From NCBI RefSeq assembly GCF_017355405.1, contig NZ_CP061177.1, positions 2,773,001 through 2,837,000 of the forward strand: DNA of 64,000 bases. Direction: 5' to 3'. The notes under the pieces are model-generated. The model saw only the letters and a list, made by a program, of their open reading frames with translations, was not told the DNA's origin and searched no databases. This stretch comes from Roseomonas haemaphysalidis (lineage in GTDB: Bacteria > Pseudomonadota > Alphaproteobacteria > Acetobacterales > Acetobacteraceae). This document shows, one piece after another, positions 25,238 through 33,913 of this stretch (position 1 is the stretch's first letter; every line of letters starts with the position of its first letter). Position numbers and translations under genes: made by a program.

Positions 25238-26742
25238 GTCTCCAGGGTCTCCTGCCCGATCGCCAGCCGCAGCACCGCCTTCTCGCTGAAGGCGTCCCGC
25301 TGCAGGGTGCCGCTGATGCGGCCCTCATGCATCACCACGATGCGGTCCGAGACGCCGATCACCTCCTCCATGTCGGAAGAGATCATCAGGATGGCCACGC
25401 CCCTGTCGGCCAGCGCGCGCATCAGCCCGTAGATCTCGCCCTTGGCGCCGACGTCGATGCCGCGCGTCGGCTCGTCGAACAGGATGACCCGGGGCGCCAT
25501 GCTGAGCCACTTGCCCAAAACCACCTTCTGCTGGTTGCCGCCGGACAGGGTGCCGGCGGCCACCGCCGTGCTGTGCGCCTTGATGTGCAGCGATGCCGCC
25601 TGGGCCGCCGCCGCGCGCTGTTCCGCCACGAAGTCGATCAGCCCGGCATGGCAATAGCTCGGCATGCTGGCCAGGGTGATGTTTTCCGAGATGGGCATGT
25701 CCAGCACCAGCCCGTCCTGCTTGCGGTCCTCCGGCGCCAGGTAGATGCCGGCGGCGACCGCGTCCTTGGGCGAGCCGATCCGCACCGGGCTGCCATCGAG
25801 CGTCACCGCCCCGCCCAGCGGCGGGTCGATGCCGAAGAGCGCGCGCGCCAGCGATGTGCGGCCCGAGCCGACCAGCCCCGCGAGGCCGACGATCTCGCCC
25901 GGCTGAATGGACAGATCCACCTTGCGGCCGGGAAAGGCCGCGGTGACCAGCCCGCGCGCTTGCAGCCCGCCCGCGCGCGGCGGCTGGGCGGGCGGGGTGT
26001 ACAACGCCCGCAGGTCACGCCCGATCATCAGCCGGATCATGTTGGCGTGGCTGATATCCTCGCGCGCCAAGGCGCCCGCCAGCTTGCCGTCGCGCAGGCA
26101 GACCACACGGTCGGCGCAGTCGATCACCTCGCCCAGTCGGTGCGTGATGTAGACGATGCCGGTGCCGGAGGCGCGCAGCTCCGCCACCACCGTCAGCAGC
26201 CGCGCGGTTTCCGAAAGGGTCAGGGACGAGGTCGGCTCGTCCAGGATGATGATGCGCGCTTCCGCCGCCAGGGCCTTGGCGATCTCCACGAGCTGGCGCT
26301 GGGCGATGGACAGCTGCGCCACCGGCGTGTGCGGCGTGAAGTCGGCGCCCAGGCGGCGCAGCAGAGGCGCCACCCGGGCCGCCGCCGCGCGCCGGTCCAG
26401 CAACCGCAGGGGGCCGCCCCTCAGCGGCTCCCTGCCAAACAGGACGTTGGCGGCGACATCCAGGTTGTCAAAAAGATTGAGCTCCTGGTGCACGAAGGCG
26501 ATGCCGGCGGCCTGCGCCTCCGGCACCGAAAGGCGGTCGTAGCTGCGGCCGCCCAGGTGGATGGCGCCCTCGCTGGGCGCCACCACGCCGCCCAGCACCT
26601 TCATCAGCGTGGACTTGCCGGCGCCGTTCTCGCCGATCAGCCCCAGCACCTCGCCCGCGTCGAGCGAAAGGCTGACGCCATCCAGCGCGCGCACGCCGGG
26701 GTAGCTCTTGCTGATCCCCTCCAGCCGCAGCAGCGCGGTCAT
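25234..26742 (-). CDS. Sugar ABC transporter ATPase, RbsA type (two ABC domains)
   Basis: A 502-residue double ATPase. The first domain has Walker A GENGAGKSTLMK (near 38), signature LSIAQRQLVEIA and Walker B IIILDEPTSSL. The second has a degenerate Walker A, GLVGSGRTSLAR, with arginine for lysine, plus LSGGNQQKVVLGKWL and ILFDEPTRGIDV. This asymmetry is normal in the RbsA family, where only one site is thought to hydrolyse efficiently. It sits six bases after the binding-protein gene and overlaps the permease gene (ATGA). Which sugar is carried cannot be told; no catabolic gene is adjacent. Confidence 0.94.
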   Translation of the reverse strand: MTALLRLEGISKSYPGVRALDGVSLSLDAGEVLGLIGENGAGKSTLMKVLGGVVAPSEGAIHLGGRSYDRLSVPEAQAAGIAFVHQELNLFDNLDVAANVLFGREPLRGGPLRLLDRRAAAARVAPLLRRLGADFTPHTPVAQLSIAQRQLVEIAKALAAEARIIILDEPTSSLTLSETARLLTVVAELRASGTGIVYITHRLGEVIDCADRVVCLRDGKLAGALAREDISHANMIRLMIGRDLRALYTPPAQPPRAGGLQARGLVTAAFPGRKVDLSIQPGEIVGLAGLVGSGRTSLARALFGIDPPLGGAVTLDGSPVRIGSPKDAVAAGIYLAPEDRKQDGLVLDMPISENITLASMPSYCHAGLIDFVAEQRAAAAQAASLHIKAHSTAVAAGTLSGGNQQKVVLGKWLSMAPRVILFDEPTRGIDVGAKGEIYGLMRALADRGVAILMISSDMEEVIGVSDRIVVMHEGRISGTLQRDAFSEKAVLRLAIGQETLET

Positions 26743-26748
26743 GGCACG

Positions 26749-27708
26749 CTACCGGGTCCGCAGCAGCTCGCGCATCTGGCCCTGGAACTCGGCCACGTTG
26801 CTTTTGTCGATGATGCGCGTGGGCACGATGATCTGCTTGTTGGCCGGGATGAACGACCGGTCGTTGTTGATGTACTTGATCATGTTGATCATGCTCATGT
26901 ACCCGAACTCGAAGGGCTGCTGCACGACGGTGGAAAAGATGGTGCCGTCCGCCACGCCGCGCAGCGTCAGCCCGTCCTCGTCGAAGCCAACGACCTTGAC
27001 CTTGCCTTCCTTGTTCGCCGTTTTCACCGCCTGGTAGATCTGCGGCGTGTTGTAGGCCCAGAGGCCCGACAGCAGCGCGATGTCCGAATAGCGTGCCAGC
27101 GTGTCCTCGACGTTGCGCTTGGCGCGGGCCATGTCGCTTTCATCGGTGCGGACGTCGACGATCTCGATGTTGCCGCCTTGCAGGACCTCGCGAATGCCCT
27201 GCACGCGCTCGCGCGCGTTGTCGGCATCCATGGTTCCGACAAAGAGCATGGCCTTGCCGCCCTGCGGCAGCGCCAGCTTCATCTGCTTGCCGGCCTCGCG
27301 CCCGGCCGCCACGTTGTCCGTGCCAATATAGACGGCGCGGTTGCTGTTGGGCGCATCGCTGTCCGTGGTGAACAGCACGGCCTGGGAGGCGGCACGGTTC
27401 AGCGTGTCGGTCGAGTTGGACGGGTTGATCGGCGAGATGGCGATGCCTGCCACCTTGCGGGCCAGCAGCTCGTCCACGATGCGGCGCTGGTCAGCGGCGC
27501 TGGCCTGACCGGGGACGAACATCTCCATGTTGTATTCGGGATGCTCGCGGTTCGCCTTCTCGATGCCGCGCCGCGCGATGGTCCAGAAATCGGCGGAAAC
27601 GTTGACGATGAAGGCGAGGGTCTTCTTTTCCTGCGCGATGGCGGCGGGGCCGAACGCCGCCGCGGCTGCCAGGGCCGCGGGCACGGCAAGCAGTGAACGC
27701 CTTTGCAT
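26749..27708 (-). CDS. Sugar ABC transporter binding protein, RbsB type
   Basis: A 319-residue periplasmic protein of the ribose-binding (peripla_BP_4) family. The signal peptide RRSLLAVPAALAAAAAFG ends near AIAQ. Mature landmarks are SADFWTIARRGIEKA, the sugar-site region GIAISPINPSNS and the hinge VVGFDEDGLTLRGVADG. GAGGAG lies just upstream of the ATG. It is the first gene of the binding protein-ATPase-permease operon. The 113-base gap upstream contains two inverted repeats that may be regulatory. Confidence 0.93.
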   Translation of the reverse strand: MQRRSLLAVPAALAAAAAFGPAAIAQEKKTLAFIVNVSADFWTIARRGIEKANREHPEYNMEMFVPGQASAADQRRIVDELLARKVAGIAISPINPSNSTDTLNRAASQAVLFTTDSDAPNSNRAVYIGTDNVAAGREAGKQMKLALPQGGKAMLFVGTMDADNARERVQGIREVLQGGNIEIVDVRTDESDMARAKRNVEDTLARYSDIALLSGLWAYNTPQIYQAVKTANKEGKVKVVGFDEDGLTLRGVADGTIFSTVVQQPFEFGYMSMINMIKYINNDRSFIPANKQIIVPTRIIDKSNVAEFQGQMRELLRTR

Positions 27709-27750
27709 GGTCGCTCCTCAAACATTTCCCCGGCCCCGGTAGGGCCTTGG

Positions 27751-27781
27751 TTGCTCGGGCCTGATTTCTGGCCCGTTGCAA
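27751..27781. promoter_or_regulatory. Inverted repeat upstream of the sugar ABC operon (CGGGCC dyad)
   Basis: CGGGCC (27756-27761) and GGCCCG (27770-27775) around an 8-base TGATTTCT centre, extended outward by TTGC and GCAA with small mismatches. It may be a terminator for the upstream MFS gene, though there is no T-tract, or an operator for the sugar ABC operon. Confidence 0.4.
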
Positions 27782-27786
27782 CCACG

Positions 27787-27810
27787 CTAGCAGAAGCGCG
27801 ACGCTGCTAG
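27787..27810. promoter_or_regulatory. Inverted repeat CTAGCAG-N10-CTGCTAG
   Basis: Perfect 7-bp inverted repeat with a 10-base centre in the gap between the MFS gene stop (27822) and the sugar ABC operon. The spacing would place the half-sites about one and a half helical turns apart. Candidate operator; no regulator gene is adjacent. Confidence 0.4.
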
Positions 27811-27821
27811 GAAGCACGCTT

Positions 27822-29288
27822 TCAGCTTACCTTTTGGCCATCCGCCGGCTCCAGGGACAGGGGGGCGGAGACCTCCTCCAGCGACTTCCGTTCCGCCGCG
27901 AAGCCGAGCTTCCATTCGGTCGCAGCGGCCAGCAGCATCAGGAATGCCGCCAGCAGGAAGCCCCAGAAGATGTCGGTGCGCTGCCCGCCCTCGATCAGCC
28001 AGCCGAACAGCGTCGGGCCGGCGACACCGCCGATCGCCGTTCCGAAGGCATAGAACAACGCGATGGCGATGGCGCGCATCTCCAGCGGAAAGCTTTCCCC
28101 CACCGTCAGATAGGCGGCGGAAGCAGCGGGTGACGCGAAGAAGAAGATCACCGTCCAGGCCAGGGTCTGTTCCCAGGCCGACAGCCAGCCCTGCTGGAAG
28201 GCATAGCCCGAGATCGCCATCAGGATCCCCGCCGTGGCATAGGTCAGCGTGATCATCACCTTGCGACCGACGCTGTCGAACAGCGGCCCCAGCAGCAGCG
28301 GGCCAGCCAGGTTGCCCAGCGCGAAGGGCAGCAGGTACCAGCCCACCTGCCCGGAGGGGACACCGTAGAACTTGGTGAGCACCAGGGCGTAGGTGAAGAA
28401 GATGGCGTTGTAGCAGAAGGCCTGGCAGGCCATCAGCGTGATGCCCAGCACCGTGCGCCGGCGCTGCCGGTGGAGCATGATGTCGAAGACGTCTCGCAGA
28501 GAGGTATGGCCCCGGCGCCGCAGCTTGACCGGCCCGTATTCCAGCGGCGGCAGCGGGCCATGCCGCGCTTCCACGCGTTGCTCGATCTCGTGCACGATGC
28601 GGCTGGCTTCCTCGCCACGGCCATGGGTCATCAGCCAGCGCGGGCTTTCCGGCACCCAGTTGCGCAGGAACATGATGACGATGGACAGCACGCCGCCAAC
28701 GATAAAGGCCGCGCGCCAGCCGATCTCGGGGTCCACCACCGCCGGGTCCAGCACCACCAGCGCCGATGCCGCGCCCAGCGCCGCGCCTGCCCAGAAGGTG
28801 CCGTTGACGGCGAGGTCCACGGTGCCGCGCTTGCGGGCCGGGATCATTTCCTGGATCGCGGAGTTCACCGCGGCGTATTCGCCACCGATGCCGGCACCGG
28901 TCAGCGCGCGGAACAGTGCGAAAGACCAGAAGTCCCAGGAAAAGCCGGTCGCGATGCTGGCGGCCATGTAAAGGCCGACGGTGATGAAGAACAGCTTGCG
29001 CCGCCCCCAGCGATCCGTGAGCCAGCCGAACCCGATGGCGCCGATCACCGCGCCGATCAGGTAGGCGGAAGCGCTGAGGCCCACCTGCGTCGCGCTGAGC
29101 GCCAGGCTGGGGCTTTCGTTGATGGCACCGGCCAACGAGCCGACCAGCGTCACTTCCAGCCCGTCCAGCGTCCAGGTGATGCCGAGGGCCGCGATAATCA
29201 GCCAATGGAAGCGGTCCCAGGGCAGGCGATCGAGCCGCGCGGGCACATCCGTTTCGAATACGTCGCCCACCGCCGTCTGCCGGTCCAT
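27822..29288 (-). CDS. MFS transporter, sugar-porter/metabolite symporter type
   Basis: A 488-residue twelve-helix MFS protein. Family marks are TWTLDGLEVTLVGSL in helix 1, GWLTDRWGRRKLFF after helix 2, and VPESPRWLMTHGRGEEA after helix 6, the PESPR motif of the sugar-porter group, followed by a long cytoplasmic loop. The second half repeats the loop motif as FDSVGRKVM. It likely moves a sugar, aromatic acid or other carboxylate with protons. It is transcribed toward the ribose-type ABC operon but separated by 113 bases with two dyads, so cotranscription is uncertain. Divergent from the glycosylase gene. Confidence 0.9.
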   Translation of the reverse strand: MDRQTAVGDVFETDVPARLDRLPWDRFHWLIIAALGITWTLDGLEVTLVGSLAGAINESPSLALSATQVGLSASAYLIGAVIGAIGFGWLTDRWGRRKLFFITVGLYMAASIATGFSWDFWSFALFRALTGAGIGGEYAAVNSAIQEMIPARKRGTVDLAVNGTFWAGAALGAASALVVLDPAVVDPEIGWRAAFIVGGVLSIVIMFLRNWVPESPRWLMTHGRGEEASRIVHEIEQRVEARHGPLPPLEYGPVKLRRRGHTSLRDVFDIMLHRQRRRTVLGITLMACQAFCYNAIFFTYALVLTKFYGVPSGQVGWYLLPFALGNLAGPLLLGPLFDSVGRKVMITLTYATAGILMAISGYAFQQGWLSAWEQTLAWTVIFFFASPAASAAYLTVGESFPLEMRAIAIALFYAFGTAIGGVAGPTLFGWLIEGGQRTDIFWGFLLAAFLMLLAAATEWKLGFAAERKSLEEVSAPLSLEPADGQKVS

Positions 29289-29411
29289 CGCGCGCCCTCC
29301 CTCGGTCCTTCAACGGCCAACGCGGTTGAAGCGCGGGCGTTGCGGCGACGGGGTTGCCCGGCGGGGCATGGCGTGCATCATCCTCGCGGCATGGTCCGGA
29401 GAAACGCTGCG

Positions 29412-30062
29412 ATGACAAGGCGATTGGGCGGGCGCGCCGCCCGCGCGCATCTGGCGGCCGACCCGGTGATGGGGCCGGTGGTCAAGCGGGTCGGCGCCTT
29501 CACCCTGGTGCCGGAACCCCGCGAGCCGTTCGAGGCGCTGGTGCGCGCGATCGCCCACCAGCAGGTGCATGGCCGCGCTGCCGAGGCAATGCTGCGCCGG
29601 CTGATCGAACTCTTTCCGCAGCAGGCCTTCCCGGACCCCGCCGGCCTGCTGGCCCTACCGGACGGCGCGATCCGTGGCTGCGGCTTCTCGGGCGCCAAGG
29701 TCGCCGCCATCCTGGACATCGCGCACAAGACGGTGGGCGGGCTGGTGCCGACGCGGCGCGCCGCGGCCCGCCTGCCCGACGAAGTGCTGATCGAACGCCT
29801 GGTGGCGATCCGCGGCGTCGGGCGCTGGACGGTGGAGATGCTGCTGATCTTCACGCTGGGCCGGCCGGATATCCTGCCGGTGGACGACTTCGGCGTGCGC
29901 GAAGGCTTTCGCCATGCCGCCGGGCTGGACGCCCAGCCCAGGCCCAAGGCGCTGGCCGAGATCGGCCAAGCCTGGGCACCCTTCCGTTCCGCCGCCGCCT
30001 GGTACCTGTGGCGCTATGCGGACCTGGCCAAGGGCGGCTTCAATGCGCCAAGCGCGATCTAG
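29412..30062 (+). CDS. DNA-3-methyladenine glycosylase II (AlkA-type HhH-GPD)
   Basis: A 216-residue base-excision repair glycosylase lacking the N-terminal domain of E. coli AlkA, like the short bacterial and archaeal forms. The helix-hairpin-helix is LVAIRGVGRWTVEMLL (residues 130-145) and the catalytic aspartate is in PVDDFGVR (Asp158 or 159). Early residues EALVRAIAHQQVHGRAA match the family. It removes alkylated purines from DNA. I prefer the ATG at 29412, which has GGAGA nine bases upstream, over the ATG at 29391. The TAG stop shares CTAG (30059-30062) with the convergent hydrolase. Confidence 0.92.
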   Translation: MTRRLGGRAARAHLAADPVMGPVVKRVGAFTLVPEPREPFEALVRAIAHQQVHGRAAEAMLRRLIELFPQQAFPDPAGLLALPDGAIRGCGFSGAKVAAILDIAHKTVGGLVPTRRAAARLPDEVLIERLVAIRGVGRWTVEMLLIFTLGRPDILPVDDFGVREGFRHAAGLDAQPRPKALAEIGQAWAPFRSAAAWYLWRYADLAKGGFNAPSAI

Positions 30063-30820
30063 CCGAGAAACGCCCCCAGGGCGGCCAGAAAGCCGGCCGG
30101 CTGCTCCGCATGCACCCAATGGCCGGCGTTCTTGACCCGGCCAAAGCGCACGGCGGGGAACAGCGCGCGGAACATCGCGCGGTGCTCGTCCCTGACGTAA
30201 TCGGAGCTCTCACCGGACAGCACCAGCACGGGGCCGTCATAGCGCGCCCCGGGCGGAAACTCCGGCGCGGCCTCGATGGCCGGCAGCGCAGTCGCCGTTT
30301 CGCGCAGCCCAATCCGCCAGGACGGCCCGGTGAAATCCAGGTTCTGCAGCAGAAAGCCGCGCACGCCCGCGGCGGGCACGGCCGCCGCCAGAGCCGCGTC
30401 CGCCTGCCGGCGGGTGAGGCCAGGCGACAGCGGCAAGGCCAGCATCGCTTCCGCATAAGGGCGGAAGGCGGGGGGATAGGCCACGGGCGCGATGTCCACC
30501 ACCACCAGCCGGGATACCGTCGCGGGGCGCGACAACGCCAGCATCATCGCGACCTTGCCACCCATGGAATGACCCACGACGTCGGCGGAAGCGACGCCCA
30601 GCGCGGCCAGCGTTTCCGCCACATCCGCCGCCATCGCCGCGTAGTCCATGGCGGCATCGTGCGGAGAAGCGCCATGGTTGCGCAGGTCCAGTGCCAGCAC
30701 CCGCCGCCCGGCGGCGGCCAGGACCTTCTGCACGCCGCCGAAATTGGCGGCCTGCCCGAACAGTCCGTGCAGCAGCACCAGCGGCGGCCCCTCGCCCAGC
30801 TCGACGGCGTTCAGGCGCAT
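30059..30820 (-). CDS. Alpha/beta hydrolase, YbfF-like esterase
   Basis: A 253-residue alpha/beta hydrolase. The oxyanion loop is LLHGLFGQAANFG, the nucleophile is the serine in VVGHSMGGKVAMML (near residue 96), and the histidine is in NAGHWVHAEQP near the end. The DLRNHGASPHD segment is typical of the YbfF/ABHD11 esterase group. Natural substrate unknown, possibly acyl esters or thioesters. It is the last of three coupled genes; its ATG overlaps the EamA stop (TGATG). Cotranscription with a quinone oxidoreductase and an exporter suggests detoxification, which is only inference. Confidence 0.9.
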   Translation of the reverse strand: MRLNAVELGEGPPLVLLHGLFGQAANFGGVQKVLAAAGRRVLALDLRNHGASPHDAAMDYAAMAADVAETLAALGVASADVVGHSMGGKVAMMLALSRPATVSRLVVVDIAPVAYPPAFRPYAEAMLALPLSPGLTRRQADAALAAAVPAAGVRGFLLQNLDFTGPSWRIGLRETATALPAIEAAPEFPPGARYDGPVLVLSGESSDYVRDEHRAMFRALFPAVRFGRVKNAGHWVHAEQPAGFLAALGAFLG

Positions 30821-31692
30821 CAGCCGAAGGTCGCCACGAGGACGCTGCCGACGATCAGGGTGCCGCCGATCAGCACATCCCAGCCCAGCGGCTCACCCAG
30901 CCACATGGTCGAGATCACCACGCCGATCGCCGGCGCCAACAGAAAGCCAACCGACGACACCGCACCCGGCAGCCGCCGCCCGGCCTCGATCACCGCCCAC
31001 GTGCCGAGGGGCGCGACCACGCAGCCGATCACCAGCATCTGCCACAGGGCCCCGGCGCCGATGCCGCCACCGAGCGCCAGAGGCTCCTGCACCAGGGCCA
31101 TCGGGAGCAGCACCGCACCCCCGAGCAGAAAGGCGAAGGGCAGGTTCTCCAGCATTGGCCGCGCCGCCGGAAACAGGCGCGTGACGATGATGGCCCAGGA
31201 CCAGAGAAAGGATGCGATCAGCAGCATGGCATGCCCGAGCACGACGCCATGGTCGTGAAAATCAGCCGCCCAGGGACCCGCCAGCGCGGCCACGCCCGCG
31301 AGCCCCAGCCCGGCCGCCACCCAGCGCGCGGACGACACCTTCTCCTTCATCACCAGCACGGACAGGGGCACCAGCCAGAAGATGGTGACATTGGCGAGCA
31401 CGGCGGTGCGCCCCGCCGGCACCAGCGCCACCGCCAAGTGCGTCAGGGCGAAGTAGCCGCCCAACTGCAGCACGCCCACGCCCAGGATCGCCGGCCAGTC
31501 CTGGCGCGACGGCCAGCGCAGCTTGCCCTGCGCGACCAGCAGCAAGGCGATGATCGCCGCCGCCAGCATGGTGCGGGACACGGCGAACCACAGCGGCGTC
31601 GCATCGGCCAGGGCGGACTTGGTGATCGGCCATGCGCCGCCGAACAGCGTCACGGCCACCAGCAGCAGCCGCAGGTCAGCCAGGGCGATCAT
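30820..31692 (-). CDS. EamA/DMT-family transporter
   Basis: A 290-residue protein with ten predicted helices forming two EamA repeats (about 5-135 and 150-285). The early segment [25 protein letters not shown] and later [23 protein letters not shown] are typical of the drug/metabolite exporter superfamily. It probably exports an amino acid, nucleobase or other metabolite. The start overlaps the quinone oxidoreductase stop by ATGA and its own stop overlaps the hydrolase start (TGATG). The longer open frame upstream is the shadow of the oxidoreductase and is rejected. Confidence 0.9.
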   Translation of the reverse strand: MIALADLRLLLVAVTLFGGAWPITKSALADATPLWFAVSRTMLAAAIIALLLVAQGKLRWPSRQDWPAILGVGVLQLGGYFALTHLAVALVPAGRTAVLANVTIFWLVPLSVLVMKEKVSSARWVAAGLGLAGVAALAGPWAADFHDHGVVLGHAMLLIASFLWSWAIIVTRLFPAARPMLENLPFAFLLGGAVLLPMALVQEPLALGGGIGAGALWQMLVIGCVVAPLGTWAVIEAGRRLPGAVSSVGFLLAPAIGVVISTMWLGEPLGWDVLIGGTLIVGSVLVATFG

Positions 31693-32705
31693 GCTGCGGC
31701 GCTGTCGGCGACTTGCAGAACGATCTTGCCGATATGCCCGCTGCTTTCCATCAGCCGGTGCGCCGCGGCGGCCTCCGCCAAGGGAAACACGGCGTGGATC
31801 GGCGGCACGCATTCGCCTTTCGCCAGCAGGGGCCAGACCTTCTGGCGCAATGCATCGGCGATGGCTCCTTTCTCGGCGGCGGTGCGTGGCCGCATGGTGC
31901 TGCCGGTCACGGTCAGCCGCTTCACCATGATGGGCCGCAGGTCCACCTTCTCGGCCTCGGCACCGCCGAGAAAGGCGATCATCACCAGCCGCCCGTCCTT
32001 GCCCAGGCAGCGCAGGTTGCGCTGGAAGTAGCTGGCGCCCACCATGTCCAGCACCACGTCCACGCCCTGTGGCACCGTGGCCTTCACCTCGGACACGAAG
32101 TCCTGCTCGCGGTAGTTGATCGCGGCGTCGGCGCCGAAGCGCAGCATCGCGGTGCATTTCTCCGCGCTGCCGGCGGTGGCCAGCACGCGGGCGCCGAACG
32201 CCTTGGCAAGCCGGATGGCCGTGACGCCGATGCCCGAGGTGCCGCCATGCACCAGCACGCTTTCCCCCGCCGCCAGCCGGCCATGGCCGAACAGGTTGGC
32301 CCAGACGGTGAAGAAGGTTTCCGGCACCGCCGCCGCCTGCACAGCATCGAAGCCTTCCGGCCAGGGCAAGGCCTGCGTGGCGGGCGCGATGCAATATTCG
32401 GCGTAGCCGCCGCCATTCACCAGAGCGCAGACCCGCTCGCCCAGGGCGAAGCGCCCGACGCCCTCGCCCAGCGCGGCGACCTCGCCTGCCACTTCCAGTC
32501 CCAGCTCCGGGCTCGCGCCTGGCGGTGGCGGATAGGCGCCCTTGCGCTGTTCGACGTCGGGGCGGTTCACGCCCGCCGCCATCACGCGGATCAGGATCTC
32601 GCCCGCAGCCGGCCTTGGCACCGGGCCTGTGGCGGGGACCAGCACCTCCGGCCCGCCGCCGGCGCCATGCGCCACAAACGTCATGTTGCTGGGTAGCGCC
32701 GCCAT
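31689..32705 (-). CDS. Zinc-independent NAD(P)H-quinone oxidoreductase, PIG3-like
   Basis: A 338-residue medium-chain dehydrogenase. [27 protein letters not shown] is the N-terminal pattern of the TP53I3/PIG3 quinone oxidoreductases (positions about 46-72), and the Rossmann loop is [18 protein letters not shown]. Zinc-ligand cysteines of alcohol dehydrogenases are absent. It would reduce quinones or enones with NADPH. First gene of a three-gene coupled operon with an EamA exporter and a hydrolase. Met8 (TFVAHG) is a possible alternative start. Confidence 0.9.
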   Translation of the reverse strand: MAALPSNMTFVAHGAGGGPEVLVPATGPVPRPAAGEILIRVMAAGVNRPDVEQRKGAYPPPPGASPELGLEVAGEVAALGEGVGRFALGERVCALVNGGGYAEYCIAPATQALPWPEGFDAVQAAAVPETFFTVWANLFGHGRLAAGESVLVHGGTSGIGVTAIRLAKAFGARVLATAGSAEKCTAMLRFGADAAINYREQDFVSEVKATVPQGVDVVLDMVGASYFQRNLRCLGKDGRLVMIAFLGGAEAEKVDLRPIMVKRLTVTGSTMRPRTAAEKGAIADALRQKVWPLLAKGECVPPIHAVFPLAEAAAAHRLMESSGHIGKIVLQVADSAAA

Positions 32706-32858
32706 GATCTGGTTCCCTCCGCCTGGCGGCCATCAGCCCGGCGTGGCAGGGTCGGCGGTGCATCCTGTCGCGTCAAGGCGCGCGCAAGCCTGTGCCATGC
32801 CGATAAGGGTCACAGTGTTGCTGTGGAAACACGCCCCGGCTGAAGTTTGGCGATGGCA

Positions 32859-32890
32859 GCCAGCGCCACCCGCGAACGGATGGCGCTGGC
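32859..32890 (-). terminator. Hairpin after the Bug-family gene
   Basis: Ten-base-pair perfect stem GCCAGCGCCA and TGGCGCTGGC with a 12-nt loop, starting 7 bases after the stop of the Bug gene on the minus strand. No T-run follows, so it may act as an RNA 3'-end stabiliser or a factor-assisted terminator. It separates this gene from the quinone oxidoreductase operon downstream. Confidence 0.5.
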
Positions 32891-32897
32891 CGGCGGA

Positions 32898-33881
32898 TCA
32901 GTTCGCCTTGATGCCGGCCGCCTGGATGATCGGCGTCCACTTCGCGATCTCATCGTCCAGGAATTTGGCGGTGCTGGCCGGCGTGGTGTCGGACCGGGTC
33001 TGCATCGTCAGGTCGGACAGCCGCGCCTTGACGCTGTCCATCGCCATGACCTTGTTGATGGCCTCGTTCAGCTGCGTGACCACGGCGGCCGGCGTGCCGG
33101 CCGGCAGCATCACCATGTGCCAGGTATAAGCCTCGTAGCCCGGCACGCCGCCCTGCTGGAAGGTCGGCATGTCCGGCAGCTGCGGCAGCCGGTCGGCCGA
33201 AGACACGGCCAGCCCCTTCACTTCCTTGCTGCGGATAAAGGGCAGCGCGTTGTTGGCCACATCCAGCATCATCGCGATGGTGCCGTTCAGCAGGTCCGGC
33301 ATGGCGGCGGCGGAGCCGCGATACGGCACGTGGTTGACCTTCAGGTCGCCCGCCTGCTTCAGGAACAGCTCGCTCGCCAGGTGCAGCGCGGCGCCGTTGC
33401 CGGTGCTGGCGTAGTCGTATTTGCCCGGGTTCTTCTTGAACAGCTCGATCAGCTCGGGCAGCGAGTTCACCGGTAGGTTCTTGTTGACCATCATGATCAT
33501 CGGGATCACGCCGGTCAGTGCCACCGGTTGGAAATCCTTCATCGGATCAAACGGCAGGCTCGGGAAGATCTCGCGCAGCGCGGCATGGGCGATGGTGGTG
33601 TAGAGCGCCGTGTAGCCATCCTTCGGCGCCTTGGCGACGGCGTCCGATCCGACGACCACGCCGGCGCCCGTGCGGTTTTCCACCACCACGCGCTGCGGCA
33701 GCATCTTGGACAGCTCGTCGGCGATCAGCCGGGCCGGCACGTCGGTCGGACCGCCGGCGGCAAAGGGCACGATCATCCGGATCGGCTGGTTGGGCCAAGT
33801 GGCCTGCGCGCGGGCCGCGGCGGGGAGAAGTCCGGGAAGGGCTGCGGCCGCCCCGAGAGCGAGCAGGTCACGACGGTTCAT
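32898..33881 (-). CDS. Bug-family (TctC) periplasmic binding protein
   Basis: A 327-residue secreted protein of the Bug/TctC family. Signal peptide MNRRDLLALGAAAALPGLLP with cleavage near ARAQA. Family marks: WPNQPIRMIVPFAAGGPTDVPARL, VVENRTGAGVVVGSDAVAKAPKDGYT and VNHVPYRGSAAAMPDLLNG. Bug proteins bind carboxylates, amino acids or amides, for tripartite tricarboxylate transporters or as orphan sensors. No TctA/TctB membrane genes are present here, so it is an orphan. AGGAGA lies ten bases before the ATG. It follows the diaminopropionate ammonia-lyase-like gene by 32 bases and probably shares its transcript. Confidence 0.93.
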   Translation of the reverse strand: MNRRDLLALGAAAALPGLLPAAARAQATWPNQPIRMIVPFAAGGPTDVPARLIADELSKMLPQRVVVENRTGAGVVVGSDAVAKAPKDGYTALYTTIAHAALREIFPSLPFDPMKDFQPVALTGVIPMIMMVNKNLPVNSLPELIELFKKNPGKYDYASTGNGAALHLASELFLKQAGDLKVNHVPYRGSAAAMPDLLNGTIAMMLDVANNALPFIRSKEVKGLAVSSADRLPQLPDMPTFQQGGVPGYEAYTWHMVMLPAGTPAAVVTQLNEAINKVMAMDSVKARLSDLTMQTRSDTTPASTAKFLDDEIAKWTPIIQAAGIKAN

Positions 33882-33913
33882 CGGCGGATCATCTCCTGGG
33901 CAGTCCAAGTTTT

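Noticed and set aside
28470..29411. A long N-terminal extension of the AlkA-type glycosylase
   Set aside because: It is antisense to the MFS gene and low-complexity; the ATG at 29412 has a ribosome site and a family-like N-terminus.
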